Source: CAYMZZ01 sp044463125 (GTDB lineage Bacteria; Bacteroidota; Bacteroidia; Chitinophagales; Chitinophagaceae). From it: a DNA stretch of 64,000 nucleotides. Shown here piece after piece: positions 34,122-42,867 of this stretch. Within the stretch, counting starts at the first letter, position 1. Each line of letters opens with the position of its first letter. Location: the NCBI GenBank assembly GCA_044463125.1, contig JBIQMS010000005.1, positions 83,650 through 147,649 on the forward strand, written 5' to 3'. The translations under genes were made by a program, and so were the position numbers. Below the pieces are notes generated by a model that saw only the letters and a program-made list of their open reading frames with translations, was not told the DNA's origin and made no database searches.

Positions 34122-34700
34122 CTATCGGATTCGGTTTCGGATTCTGCTCAAACTTACAGGAGTAATACCCAGGTAGCTGGCGATATACTGTTGAGGAATA
34201 CGTTCCAGTATTTTCCTTTTGTTGCTTTGAAGCAATTGCTGGTAACGTTTTTCGGGGGAAAGAGTAAGCAGGTCCACCATTCTTTCTTCCAGTCCCATAG
34301 CCAGGTATTCAGCCAGTAACCTGCCGAATTTTTCCCAGTTGTGGCTTTGCGTAAAAAGTTCGAGCAATGTAGAATAGCTGAAACGTAATATCCGTGCATC
34401 TGTAAGTGCTTCAATGCTCAGGCGCGATGGCATCCGTGTTATGCAACTGAAATAAGCGCTCATCAGATGGCCTTCAAAGTAGAAATAGGTGGTTTTTTCT
34501 TCGCCCTCCAACTCGTAGAACTGTCGGAAATCGCCTTCGCAAACAAATGCCACCCATTTTTCACGACGACCCTGTTCTGCGAAAAATTGGCCTTTGCTTA
34601 ATTCAATGGTTTCTAAGTGCGGCTCCAGTAGTTGCCAATCGGCATCGTCGATCTTTGTGAACCGTTCAATATGCGTCCGCATGAACTTTTTATCATTCAT
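34122..34700 (-). CDS. Crp/Fnr family transcriptional regulator
   Basis: A 192-residue protein. Residues about 15-120 form a cyclic-nucleotide-binding-like beta-roll (LETIELSKGQFFAEQGRREK, EKTTYFYFEGHLMSAYFS). The C-terminal end has the helix-turn-helix RIPQQYIASYLGITPVSLSR, short compared with full-length Crp. In Bacteroidota such proteins usually lack a known ligand. It may control the downstream DUF4260 gene and itself; no operator is visible. Confidence 0.9.
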   Translation of the reverse strand: MNDKKFMRTHIERFTKIDDADWQLLEPHLETIELSKGQFFAEQGRREKWVAFVCEGDFRQFYELEGEEKTTYFYFEGHLMSAYFSCITRMPSRLSIEALTDARILRFSYSTLLELFTQSHNWEKFGRLLAEYLAMGLEERMVDLLTLSPEKRYQQLLQSNKRKILERIPQQYIASYLGITPVSLSRIRNRIR

Positions 34701-34736
34701 GGTACAAAGTTAGGATTTGTTAGTAGGGACTAAATC

Positions 34737-34781
34737 AAAAGCCCGGGGCCAGCATGGGAAATGCGGCCTCCGGGCTTTTTT
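34737..34781 (-). terminator. Bidirectional-looking terminator of the 34800 gene
   Basis: A stem GCCCGG-GGCC (34741-34750) pairs with GGCC-T-CCGGGC (34765-34775). On the minus strand it is followed by TTTTGATTT; on the plus strand by six T. It lies 19 bases after the stop of the giant minus-strand gene. Confidence 0.8.
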
Positions 34782-34799
34782 CGTCTATGAAAAGGAGCC

Positions 34800-37700
34800 T
34801 TAGTTTTTGATCAGTTTAATTGTCTCCACGGCATCTGCACGCATGATCCTCAGCAGGTACTGACCGGTGGGGAGTTGGTGCAGGTTGAGAGTGTTGGTGC
34901 CCTGTAATCGCTGTTGCATCAACTGTTGTCCACGCATATCATATATGGCTACCGTATAGTTTTCGCCAGCCATTAATCCATAAATCTTCACCATGTCCGT
35001 AGCCGGATTGGGGTAGAGCCTTAGGGATGCGGAAGTTTGGGACAGATGTACCAGCAATTCCTGCGAGTAGCTGAATCGTCCGTCAATATCTATTTGTCGT
35101 ATACGATATCGGACCGAGCCTTGCAGGTTCGACCGGTCGGTATAGCTGTATCGTTGAACGGAATTGCTGTTGCCGGCCCCGGCCATGCTATCAATAGCCT
35201 GGTAAGCACCCTGGCCCTGCGCCCTTTCAATCACAAACTGATGGTTCTGGTCTTCAACTGCGGTTGCCCATTCAAGCTTAATTTGTCCCGACTCCTCTTC
35301 CGCCCTGAAGTACAGCCAAATCACCGGTAACGGCGTACCTACGGTAAACTGCCCTTCAAGGTACTGATTGCTATACACGGGTGCGGAGCTGCCATTGAAT
35401 TCAATGACGCGGTAATAGTAGGTTTTTTGGTCGGTGAGGCCGCTGATGGTTACCTGGTTGCCAGTGTTGGCGTACACAACATATTCACCGAGGCCGATCT
35501 GGCTGCCATTGCCAAAAGTGGTATTGGCGGGGTAGGCGGTGAGGTTTGTGGGCGAAGCGGTTACGGGCGCACCTTCGCGGACCACCAGCAATCTTCCCTG
35601 TCCATCACCTTTTTGCCATTGCAGTTCGGCGTTGGTGCCGGTTACGGTAGCTTGCACATTGCTGGCCGCGTTTTGCGGTGCCGATGCCGTAGCGCCGCTG
35701 CCCGACAGGTAGGATGAGGTAAGGTAGGCTGTTGCCGTACCGGTGCCATTGTATTCAAAAACCGCCATGTGGTAACTGCTGGCCGGGTTCAAACCTGTAA
35801 GGGTAACTGCATTTTGCTCTCCATCATGGATCACAAATTGCCCGTTGCCCAGGTCCTGGCCTGACTGCCAGGTGGCATTCGCAGTATAAGTTTGGCCGTC
35901 CTGCGGTTGGAAATCTACTGCGCTTCCTTCTCTGGCCACTACAAGTCTCCGGGCTCCGTCACCCGCCGTCCAACTAAAGCGTACACTGTTTCCTTCACGG
36001 TTTGATACAACAGGCGCACTCGCGGGCACGGTGGGCTTAGCCGTTGGTGCCACGCCAGCCGTTGTAAAATTGAAACTCACGCCAGGCATCAAATACACTG
36101 GTGCCGATGAGCCGTTTAATGAGAAGCCCATCACATAGTAGGTTGTGCCTGGTTCCAGCCCCGACACATTGAAGGCAGTATTAGTTGTTGTTTTCGATAT
36201 TAGATAATTGCCATTACTAAGCTCAGCCAATCCAAAAATAGAGTTGGTGCCATAGTACACCAGGTCCGCAGGTTCGGCATCTACGGGCGCAGCTTTCTTC
36301 ATCACCCACAATTCACCGGTTCCATCACCGGGCGTAAAGCCGATGGTGGCGGAATTTGTTTGCAGGTTCGACACGATCACCGAAGATGGCTGGGTCATCG
36401 GAGCCGAATAAGTGGCCACGGATCCTGCGAGATAGGAACTGGTAAGATAATCAGGCGATGTTCCGGAAAGATTGTATTCAAACACGGCGAAATGATAAGT
36501 AGTACCGGGTTCCAGGTTCGAAACCTGCACGTTATTATTCACCCCGTCATACACCACGAATTGATCTGGTAGTATGGCGCTGCCATTGCCAAATTCATCA
36601 TCAGCTGTGTACTGCGTGCCATCTACCGGCTGTGCGGTTACGGCGGCGTTTTTCCGCGCAATTACAATGCGCCGGCTGCCATCCCCATTTGTCCATAATA
36701 CGCGAAAGCTGTTCCCTTCCCGGAAATTACTTGTCATGTTGGTAGATGGGAAAAGAGGCTCTGCCGGCATGGTAATCGTAACGGTGGTGGCCGTAGCAGA
36801 GTACACTGGATAATTATTTCCTGAATACTCAAATACGGCGAAATGGTAGGTATGTCCGGGTTGCAGATTCGTTACATTTACGGCTCCACCATTTGAGCCA
36901 CTGTTGATGGCATAATTACCTGCACCCAGATCGGTACCACTGCCAAATGCGCCATTGCCTGTGTAGCGTACCAGGTTTTCGGGTTGCACATTCACGGGCT
37001 GGTTCTCCCGACCCATTACAAACCGGTAGCCTCCTGTTCCGGCATTGTATCGTAGGGTGAGGGAGCTTCCGGTTACATTGTCGAAATACACATTGGAAGG
37101 AGGCAGGGGAGTGCTGGCAGTAGGACTGCTATTGTCGCGGGGAACATTAATATAATAAGTGCTTCCATCCCCATTTTGATCAAATTCCACTGCCCGGAAA
37201 TGATAAGTGGTATTGGGTTCCAGGTTGGTGACCGTAACACTGCTGCCTGTACCACTTAATACCACAAATTCGCCCGGTGCAATTTCGGAACCGGAGCCAA
37301 AAACCGCGCTGGCTGCATAGCTTTGACCATTTACCGGCATGGCGGTAACCGCTGTGTTTTTACGGGCAATTACCATTCGACGGCCTCCGTTGCCTTTCGA
37401 CATGGAAAGGGAGAGTCGATTCCCCTCAATGGAGCTAAAAATCATGGATTGAGTGGCAACCGTAGGCCCGCTGAGGGTAGTGATGGAAGCCTGTGCACCT
37501 GGTGTTTTATAAACAGGATAGGAGTTGCCATTGCGTTCGAATACCGCAAAATGGTAAGTAGTGTTGGCTTCGAGGCTGTTCACAATTACGGCAGTGCCGT
37601 TGCCGCCATACAAAACAAAATTACCATTGCCCAGATCGGCCCCTTCCCCGAAGTCGGTATCAGCCGAGTAAGTTTGCAGGTCAGTCGGAGTAACATCTAC

Positions 37701-38240
37701 CGGCGCCCCTTTTTTGGCGACTACCAACCGGCCGTCACCGGATCCTGCGGTAAAGCCCAGCCTCAAGGTGCTGCCTGCTACTTGTGTGAAGCTGAGATTG
37801 CTAACCTGGGTTGTCGGCGTAATCGCGGTGGACTTTGAACCAATAAGCGGAATCATCAAATATTCCGTGCTTACTCCCGTGCCATTATATTCATAAATAG
37901 CAATGTGATAAACGGTGTTCGGCAAAAGATTGGTGACGGTAACTGTTGTATTAGTGCCTTTATATACAACATACTCATCGGGAGCTGTAAAGGCAGCGGC
38001 TGCAGTGCCAAAGGAAGTATTGGCCGTATAGTCAGTTCCATTGACCGGCTGACCGGTTACAGGGCTGCCAGCCTTCATCACAATGATGCGCGAAGCGCCA
38101 TTGCCTGCAGTGAATCGCAATGTGAGACGTGAGCCCTCATTGCTCGTGTACTGTAAATTGCTGGAGGGAACGGTGGGCGGAGCGGCCAGGATCACAAAGG
38201 CCAGCAACGCGGCACCAATTAGGGTAAAAATTTTCTTCAT
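34800..38240 (-). CDS. Large secreted Fn3-like repeat protein with T9SS type A sorting domain
   Basis: A 1146-residue protein with signal peptide (MKKIFTLIGAALLAFVILAA). Eight repeats of 105-125 residues follow; each has a core like GNGASRIIVMKAGSPV and ends in a segment like NLLPNTVYHIAIYEYNG, a fibronectin type III-like pattern. Near residue 975 comes a beta-sandwich (PVIWLYFRAEEESGQIKLEW) common before sorting domains. The last about 70 residues (LRLYPNPATDMVKIYG to the C-terminus) are a type A T9SS sorting domain, so the protein should cross the outer membrane and be anchored or released. It may be an adhesin or matrix protein. A single-gene unit with its own terminator. Confidence 0.9.
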   Translation of the reverse strand: MKKIFTLIGAALLAFVILAAPPTVPSSNLQYTSNEGSRLTLRFTAGNGASRIIVMKAGSPVTGQPVNGTDYTANTSFGTAAAAFTAPDEYVVYKGTNTTVTVTNLLPNTVYHIAIYEYNGTGVSTEYLMIPLIGSKSTAITPTTQVSNLSFTQVAGSTLRLGFTAGSGDGRLVVAKKGAPVDVTPTDLQTYSADTDFGEGADLGNGNFVLYGGNGTAVIVNSLEANTTYHFAVFERNGNSYPVYKTPGAQASITTLSGPTVATQSMIFSSIEGNRLSLSMSKGNGGRRMVIARKNTAVTAMPVNGQSYAASAVFGSGSEIAPGEFVVLSGTGSSVTVTNLEPNTTYHFRAVEFDQNGDGSTYYINVPRDNSSPTASTPLPPSNVYFDNVTGSSLTLRYNAGTGGYRFVMGRENQPVNVQPENLVRYTGNGAFGSGTDLGAGNYAINSGSNGGAVNVTNLQPGHTYHFAVFEYSGNNYPVYSATATTVTITMPAEPLFPSTNMTSNFREGNSFRVLWTNGDGSRRIVIARKNAAVTAQPVDGTQYTADDEFGNGSAILPDQFVVYDGVNNNVQVSNLEPGTTYHFAVFEYNLSGTSPDYLTSSYLAGSVATYSAPMTQPSSVIVSNLQTNSATIGFTPGDGTGELWVMKKAAPVDAEPADLVYYGTNSIFGLAELSNGNYLISKTTTNTAFNVSGLEPGTTYYVMGFSLNGSSAPVYLMPGVSFNFTTAGVAPTAKPTVPASAPVVSNREGNSVRFSWTAGDGARRLVVAREGSAVDFQPQDGQTYTANATWQSGQDLGNGQFVIHDGEQNAVTLTGLNPASSYHMAVFEYNGTGTATAYLTSSYLSGSGATASAPQNAASNVQATVTGTNAELQWQKGDGQGRLLVVREGAPVTASPTNLTAYPANTTFGNGSQIGLGEYVVYANTGNQVTISGLTDQKTYYYRVIEFNGSSAPVYSNQYLEGQFTVGTPLPVIWLYFRAEEESGQIKLEWATAVEDQNHQFVIERAQGQGAYQAIDSMAGAGNSNSVQRYSYTDRSNLQGSVRYRIRQIDIDGRFSYSQELLVHLSQTSASLRLYPNPATDMVKIYGLMAGENYTVAIYDMRGQQLMQQRLQGTNTLNLHQLPTGQYLLRIMRADAVETIKLIKN

Positions 38241-38383
38241 GGTAAGAAATGATGGTTAATGATTGATTCGGCGCAAAACTGTTCCACCGCTATTGTTTTT
38301 ACCAGCAACAGCGGAATGAACCGTATTTTATGCCGCATGAACTGTAACCATTCATTCCCCGACTTTGAGCCAGCTACATTAGC

Positions 38384-38422
38384 CTTTATTACGTCCATGC
38401 CTCAGGCATGGACGTAATAAAG
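38384..38422. repeat. Perfect 18-bp hairpin upstream of prfB
   Basis: CTTTATTACGTCCATGCC, a TCA loop, and the exact reverse complement. It ends 18 bases before the prfB start codon, right before the -7 box. It has the look of a REP-type palindrome or a strong mRNA or DNA cruciform. Confidence 0.85.
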
Positions 38423-38428
38423 TTTCGC

Positions 38429-38436
38429 TATATTTG
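38429..38436 (+). promoter_or_regulatory. Bacteroidota -7 promoter box of prfB
   Basis: TATATTTG matches TAnnTTTG and lies only four bases before the ATG at 38441, so the transcript would have an extremely short or no leader. The -33 position falls in the perfect hairpin. Confidence 0.5.
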
Positions 38437-38440
38437 CGCC

Positions 38441-39524
38441 ATGACAATAGAAAAATTACAGGATATGCGGTCCCGCATTGCCGGGATAAGGAGGTTTCTT
38501 TGACGTCGCTAACCGACGTGATAAAATAGAAGCCGATAAGCAGCTTTCATTGAGCCCCGGATTTTGGGACGACAATAAGCGTGCTACCGAAATACTGAAA
38601 AATATTAAGCTAAACGAGTACTGGGTACGGTTGTTTGATGAAACGGAAACAGCCGTAGAGGACTTTGCCGTGCTGTACGAATTCTGGAAAGCAGGCGATG
38701 CCACCGAAGAAGAGACCAAAGAGGCTTATGAGAAAGCCCTGGTTTCGCTGGAAGATGCCGAGTACAAAGCTACCCTCAACGAACCGGAAGACGAGCTCCC
38801 CGCCGTTCTGCAGATCAATGCCGGCGCCGGAGGTACCGAAAGCCAGGACTGGGCCGAGATGTTGGCCCGGATGTACCGGATGTATGGCGAAAAGCAAGGC
38901 TGGAAAGTAACCGAGCTGGATTGGGTTTGGGGCGATGGAGCAGGCATTAAAACGGCAACCCTCCAGTTTGAAGGACCCTTTGCCTATGGCTTCCTGAAAG
39001 GTGAAAGCGGCGTACACCGGCTTGTGCGCATTTCACCCTTCGACAGCAATGCACGCCGGCACACCTCTTTCTGCTCCGTATTTGCCTATCCCCTGGTCGA
39101 CGATACCATTCATATTGAAGTAAAGGATTCCGAAGTGAAAATGGAAACGGCGCGCAGTGGTGGTGCAGGAGGTCAGAACGTAAACAAGGTAGAGACCAAG
39201 GTAATGCTAACCCACCTGCCCACGGGCATAGTGGTGGTTTGCCAAACCGAACGCACCCAATTGGGCAACCGCGAAAAAGCGATGACCATGCTGAAAAGCC
39301 GGCTCTATGAAGAAGAATTGCGCAAGCGCAATGAACTGAAAGATGCCGCCAACAGCAAGAAGAAAAAGATTGAATGGGGAAGCCAGATACGTTCTTATGT
39401 CTTCCATCCCTATAAAATGATCAAAGACCACCGAACCGATTTTGAAACCGCCAATATCCAACCGGTTATGGACGGGGAGCTGGATGGGTTTATTAAGGCG
39501 TATTTGCTGGCGGATAAGGGATGA
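38441..39524 (+). CDS. prfB: Peptide chain release factor 2, with programmed +1 frameshift
   Basis: The gene is read as 38441-38500 joined to 38502-39524. The first frame runs ATG ACA ATA GAA ... to TTT CTT TGA at 38501, and the second continues GAC GTC GCT. Before the stop is AGGAGG, a Shine-Dalgarno-like stimulator three bases upstream of CTT TGA C, the classical RF2 autoregulatory site: low RF2 lets the ribosome shift +1 at the UGA. The protein is about 360 residues. SPFDSN is the tripeptide anticodon region for UGA/UAA, and GGAGGQNVNKVETK holds the GGQ motif for peptide release. A frame-only start at 38550 would lack the N-terminus. Confidence 0.97.
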
Positions 39525-39525
39525 T

Positions 39526-39552
39526 GCCCCCTGCCCCCTAAAGGGGGAAATT
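39526..39552. repeat. CCCTAAAGGG palindrome, left copy
   Basis: GCCCCCTGCCCCC-TAAA-GGGGGAAATT, two bases after the prfB stop. A related sequence in inverted orientation lies at 40090-40120. The palindrome centre is CCCTAAAGGG. Confidence 0.8.
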
Positions 39553-39626
39553 CACGCGCTGAAAGGTTTTTTTTCACATTGAATTCCGTGTGCTTTATCC
39601 TAGTTTGCTATGCAAAAGACTCGGAT

Positions 39627-40022
39627 ATGAAATCAAAAAAATCTGCCTTTGGAAAGGAAGGAATGTTCCGACAAGCTCACCCGATAATTTTTAGGAATGC
39701 AGCTATCTTAAGAAATAGGATGACTCATGCGGAAGTACTTCTTTGGAATTATCTGAAGACTACTTTTCCTACCATAAAATTTAGACGGCAACATCCAATT
39801 GGTAATTTTATTCTTGACTTCTATTGCCATAAGAAAATGCTCGCCATTGAAGTTGACGGAGCAGTCCACAATAATGAGGAAGTAATGGAAATGGATCGCT
39901 TGAAAGAGAGTTATTTGAGGGACAAAGGCTTATCTATATTGCGATTCAGTAATGAAGATATATTGAGAAACCCCCTGCATGTACTGCAATTGATAGGTGA
40001 AAAATTAGATGTTTTACCGTAG
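39627..40022 (+). CDS. DUF559 endonuclease-domain protein
   Basis: A 131-residue protein. The ATG at 39627 is preferred to the TTG at 39579, which adds a poor N-terminus. The DUF559 (very-short-patch-repair-like, restriction endonuclease fold) core is seen in RNRMTHAEVLLWNYLK, FRRQHPIGNFILDFYCHKK and LAIEVDGAVHNN, with the metal-binding Asp and Glu-x-Asp, and ends SILRFSNEDIL. Such short proteins are often found in several copies next to palindromic repeats in Bacteroidota. Its natural substrate is unknown. Codon use is more A/T rich than in its neighbours, consistent with transfer. Confidence 0.85.
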   Translation: MKSKKSAFGKEGMFRQAHPIIFRNAAILRNRMTHAEVLLWNYLKTTFPTIKFRRQHPIGNFILDFYCHKKMLAIEVDGAVHNNEEVMEMDRLKESYLRDKGLSILRFSNEDILRNPLHVLQLIGEKLDVLP

Positions 40023-40089
40023 TAGAATCAAACAAATTCCGAGATTATTTGGATCGATCCTCTTAGCTTTGTCAATTATTAAATCAATA

Positions 40090-40120
40090 AATAATCCTCC
40101 CTTTAGGGAGGTAGGAGGGC
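40090..40120. repeat. CCCTTTAGGG palindrome, right copy
   Basis: CCTCCC-TTTA-GGGAGG (40096-40111) with flanking GTAGGAGGGC. Read on the minus strand it aligns with the left copy as GCCCTCC-TACCTCCC-TAAA-GGGAGGATT. It ends four bases before the pruA start codon. Confidence 0.8.
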
Positions 40121-40124
40121 TTAT

Positions 40125-41756
40125 ATGCTTGTAGGTACTTTTTCCTTTCCCCTTCCCGCCAACGAACCTGTTTTGTCGTATGCACCCAATACGCCGGAGC
40201 GCAAGCGCCTGAAGGCAGTATTGGCCGAGCTGAAGAAAAAGCAGGCTGATATCCCCATGTATATCGGCGGCAAAGAAGTGAAAACAGATCGGAAAATTTC
40301 CATTCATCCGCCACATGAAAGGGCGCATACCCTGGGCCATTTTTATATGGGCGATGAAAAGCACATCAAGCAGGCCATCGATGCGGCCCTTGCGGCAAAG
40401 GAAGCATGGAGCAATATGAGTTGGGAAAACCGCGCGAATATTTTCCTGAAAGCCGCTGACCTTATTGCCACCAAGTACCGGCCCTACATGAATGGTACTA
40501 CCATGCTGGGGCAAAGCAAGAATGCTTACCAGGCGGAAATTGATTCGGCCTGCGAGCTTATTGACTTCCTTCGTTTCAATGTACATTTTCTGGATGAAAT
40601 TTATCGTCAGCAACCCATCAGTGGTCCCGGCATGCACAACCGCATGGAATACCGACCCCTCGAAGGATTTGTGCTGGCAGTAACTCCCTTCAACTTCACA
40701 GCCATTGGAGGTAACCTGCCCACTTCAGCCGCCATGTGTGGCAATACCGTAGTATGGAAACCGGCGAATACCCAGGTGTATTCCGCCGCCATGTTTATGC
40801 AGATACTGAAAGAAGCGGGTCTGCCCGATGGTGTCATCAATCTAATTTATGTGGATGGCCCCACGCTGGGAAAAGTCTGTTTTTCGCATCGCGATTTCGC
40901 GGGCGTGCACTTCACCGGATCCACCGGTGTGTTTAACCAGATGTGGGAGACGATTGGGAAGAATATGGCCAGCTATCGCAGCTATCCGCGTATTGTAGGC
41001 GAAACGGGCGGCAAAGATTTCGTGTTGGCACATCCCAGTGCCGATGCCGATGTGGTGACCACGGCGCTACTAAGAGGCGCTTTTGAATTCCAGGGACAAA
41101 AATGTTCCGCGGCTTCCAGAGCCTATATTCCCTCCAACCTGGCCGAGGAAGTGAAGAAAAAGTTGATTGCCGGTGTGAAAAAGATGAAAATGGGGAGCGT
41201 GGAAGAGTTTTCCAATTTTATCAATGCCGTAATAGATGAGAAGAGCTTTGATAAGATCTGCGCTTATATAGCAAATGCGAAAAAGGATAAGAAAGCTGAA
41301 ATATGGGTGGGTGGCAAATGCGATAAGAAGCAGGGCTTCTTTATTCAACCCACCGTTATAGAGGCGAAGGACCCGCAGTATGTAACGATGTGTGAGGAGA
41401 TTTTTGGTCCCGTGCTCACCGTTTATATTTACCCGGAAAAAGATTTTGAAAAAACGCTGAAACTGGTGGATACCACCTCGCCTTATGCGTTAACAGGTGC
41501 GGTTATTTCGCGCGACCGGCAGGCAATAGAACTGGCCACCAAGAAACTGCGCAATGCCGCGGGCAACTTCTATATTAATGATAAACCCACTGGCGCCGTG
41601 GTAGGCCAGCAACCCTTTGGCGGCGCCAGGGCCAGTGGCACCAACGACAAGGCGGGTTCCATTCTCAATCTCTATCGCTGGCTGAGCCCAAGAACCATTA
41701 AGGAAACCTTTAATCCGCCAACGGATTTTGCGTATCCATTTATGGAAGGGGAGTAG
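40125..41756 (+). CDS. pruA: L-glutamate gamma-semialdehyde dehydrogenase (1-pyrroline-5-carboxylate dehydrogenase)
   Basis: A 543-residue NAD-dependent aldehyde dehydrogenase of the P5CDH type, second step of proline breakdown to glutamate. The active-site Cys is in GQKCSAASRAYIPS and the general base Glu in VGETGGKDFVLAH. FHFTGSTGVF-type sequence GVHFTGSTGVFNQM binds NAD. Length and ends (LSPRTIKETFNPPTD) match the family. A monofunctional form: no proline dehydrogenase domain. No putA partner lies nearby. The right palindrome of the DUF559 unit ends just upstream, so the native promoter may have been displaced. Confidence 0.95.
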   Translation: MLVGTFSFPLPANEPVLSYAPNTPERKRLKAVLAELKKKQADIPMYIGGKEVKTDRKISIHPPHERAHTLGHFYMGDEKHIKQAIDAALAAKEAWSNMSWENRANIFLKAADLIATKYRPYMNGTTMLGQSKNAYQAEIDSACELIDFLRFNVHFLDEIYRQQPISGPGMHNRMEYRPLEGFVLAVTPFNFTAIGGNLPTSAAMCGNTVVWKPANTQVYSAAMFMQILKEAGLPDGVINLIYVDGPTLGKVCFSHRDFAGVHFTGSTGVFNQMWETIGKNMASYRSYPRIVGETGGKDFVLAHPSADADVVTTALLRGAFEFQGQKCSAASRAYIPSNLAEEVKKKLIAGVKKMKMGSVEEFSNFINAVIDEKSFDKICAYIANAKKDKKAEIWVGGKCDKKQGFFIQPTVIEAKDPQYVTMCEEIFGPVLTVYIYPEKDFEKTLKLVDTTSPYALTGAVISRDRQAIELATKKLRNAAGNFYINDKPTGAVVGQQPFGGARASGTNDKAGSILNLYRWLSPRTIKETFNPPTDFAYPFMEGE

Positions 41757-41759
41757 AGA

Positions 41760-42010
41760 GTTTAAGGTTTAAGGTTTAAAGTTTAGGGTTTAGGGCCGAG
41801 GTTTTGGTGATTTTTTTTGTTGTGTCGCGAAAGTGAAATTCCTACAGCTTGTTGGTCCGGTGATGAAAAGAGACGGTACCGGCATGAACTACAACTCTAA
41901 AGGTCGCACAAAAATGACAACCGCTGAAAACTTTAAAGCCATTAAACTTTAAACCCTCAACCTTAAACCCTCAACTTTAAACTTTCCTCTTACAACTTAC
42001 CACTTAAAAC
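41760..42010. repeat. Inverted GGTTTAR array plus TTACAAC units
   Basis: Five RGTTTAR units (41760-41794) start three bases after the pruA stop. Six complementary units (TTAAACT, TTAAACC, CTCAACC type, 41942-41983) follow 147 bases later, then three TTACNAC/TTAAAAC units (41990-42010). ACGT units are absent. The remaining spacer to 42314 shows no recognisable element. Confidence 0.85.
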
Positions 42011-42314
42011 TGCCAATTCATTCAATCTGAACGGCAATTCAGCCAGAGCGAACAGGCATATCTTTCAAATGCTGAGTAAGTTAGCGTAATATTCGGAAGT
42101 ATCAAGCTTGTTAGAATAGTGAATAATCGCTGATTGCCAAAATGGAAGTGAAAAAGTATTTACGAGTTCAGGAGCAGCCAAAATAATTTTAACAAGCTTT
42201 TTTGAAAGTTGACCTTTTCACCTTATAATTGCTATTAATTCGGTAGAATGTTATTTCTGGCATTGTGCCGGATGGCATCACGATTCATTTTTTTTCAAAA
42301 ATCAAAACCAAATC

Positions 42315-42806
42315 ATGAAAAGAATTAAAAATTTATTTGCGGTAGTCGCTTTAGTTGGAGTGGGGATTACTTTGATGTCGGCTATTCCTGCTGCAAAGGC
42401 TCCAGTCAGCAAGGAGAAAATCAGTGCTGCTTCTGCGTCAATCGACAAGGCAGCTGCAGACGGTAATGTTACTTACAAAGAACTGAAGTCTATCGCTACC
42501 GAACTGAAAGGAGAAAAGCTTACTCTAAAAGAAAGGCTTGCGCTTAGGATTTTCAAAAAGAAAATTACGAATAAAATTGAAGAGCAGCCCTTTGCCGGTG
42601 GCGGTAAGTCGCAATTAATTGCGTTGCTCCTCTGTATTCTTGTAGGTGGGCTTGGAATTCATCGATTCTACCTGGGTTACACATGGCAGGGAATTGTTCA
42701 GCTCTTGACTCTTGGCGGTTGTGGTATTTGGGCTTTGATCGACCTCATTCGCATTATTACAGGTTCGCTTCAGCCGAAAGACGGCACTTACGAGACTACT
42801 CTTTAA
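42315..42806 (+). CDS. TM2 domain membrane protein
   Basis: A 163-residue protein. The N-terminus (MKRIKNLFAVVALVGVGITL) looks like a signal or membrane anchor. Residues about 35-95 form a charged helical region (SKEKISAASASIDKAAADGN). The TM2 domain follows (QLIALLLCILVGGLGIHRFY with the conserved GIHRFYLGY, then WALIDLIRI). TM2 proteins are widespread and of unknown function, often in envelope stress contexts. A strong terminator follows 20 bases after the stop. Confidence 0.88.
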   Translation: MKRIKNLFAVVALVGVGITLMSAIPAAKAPVSKEKISAASASIDKAAADGNVTYKELKSIATELKGEKLTLKERLALRIFKKKITNKIEEQPFAGGGKSQLIALLLCILVGGLGIHRFYLGYTWQGIVQLLTLGGCGIWALIDLIRIITGSLQPKDGTYETTL

Positions 42807-42826
42807 CTTGTTCTTAATCATAATCT

Positions 42827-42867
42827 AAGGAGGTTTTGTACCTTGTGTTCAAAACCTCCTTTTTTTT
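42827..42867 (+). terminator. Terminator of the TM2 gene, abutting the next start codon
   Basis: A perfect 12-bp stem AAGGAGGTTTTG / CAAAACCTCCTT, an 11-base loop, and a run of eight T. The next gene starts on the base after the T run. Confidence 0.85.

Larger units (their letters stand above)
39526..40120. mobile_element. Candidate DUF559 nuclease unit bounded by inverted palindromes
   Basis: One DUF559 gene is flanked by two inverted, related palindromes at its outer ends (39526-39552 and 40090-40120), about 595 bases in all. It is placed between prfB and pruA with nothing else in the space. This has the architecture of a minimal mobile or REP-type unit. The evidence is the arrangement only; no transposase or target duplication was identified. 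Confidence 0.35.

Noticed and set aside
38550..39524. prfB starting at the TTG 38550
   Set aside because: The frameshift signal and a well-matching N-terminal coding stretch from 38441 show that this only marks the frame after the shift.
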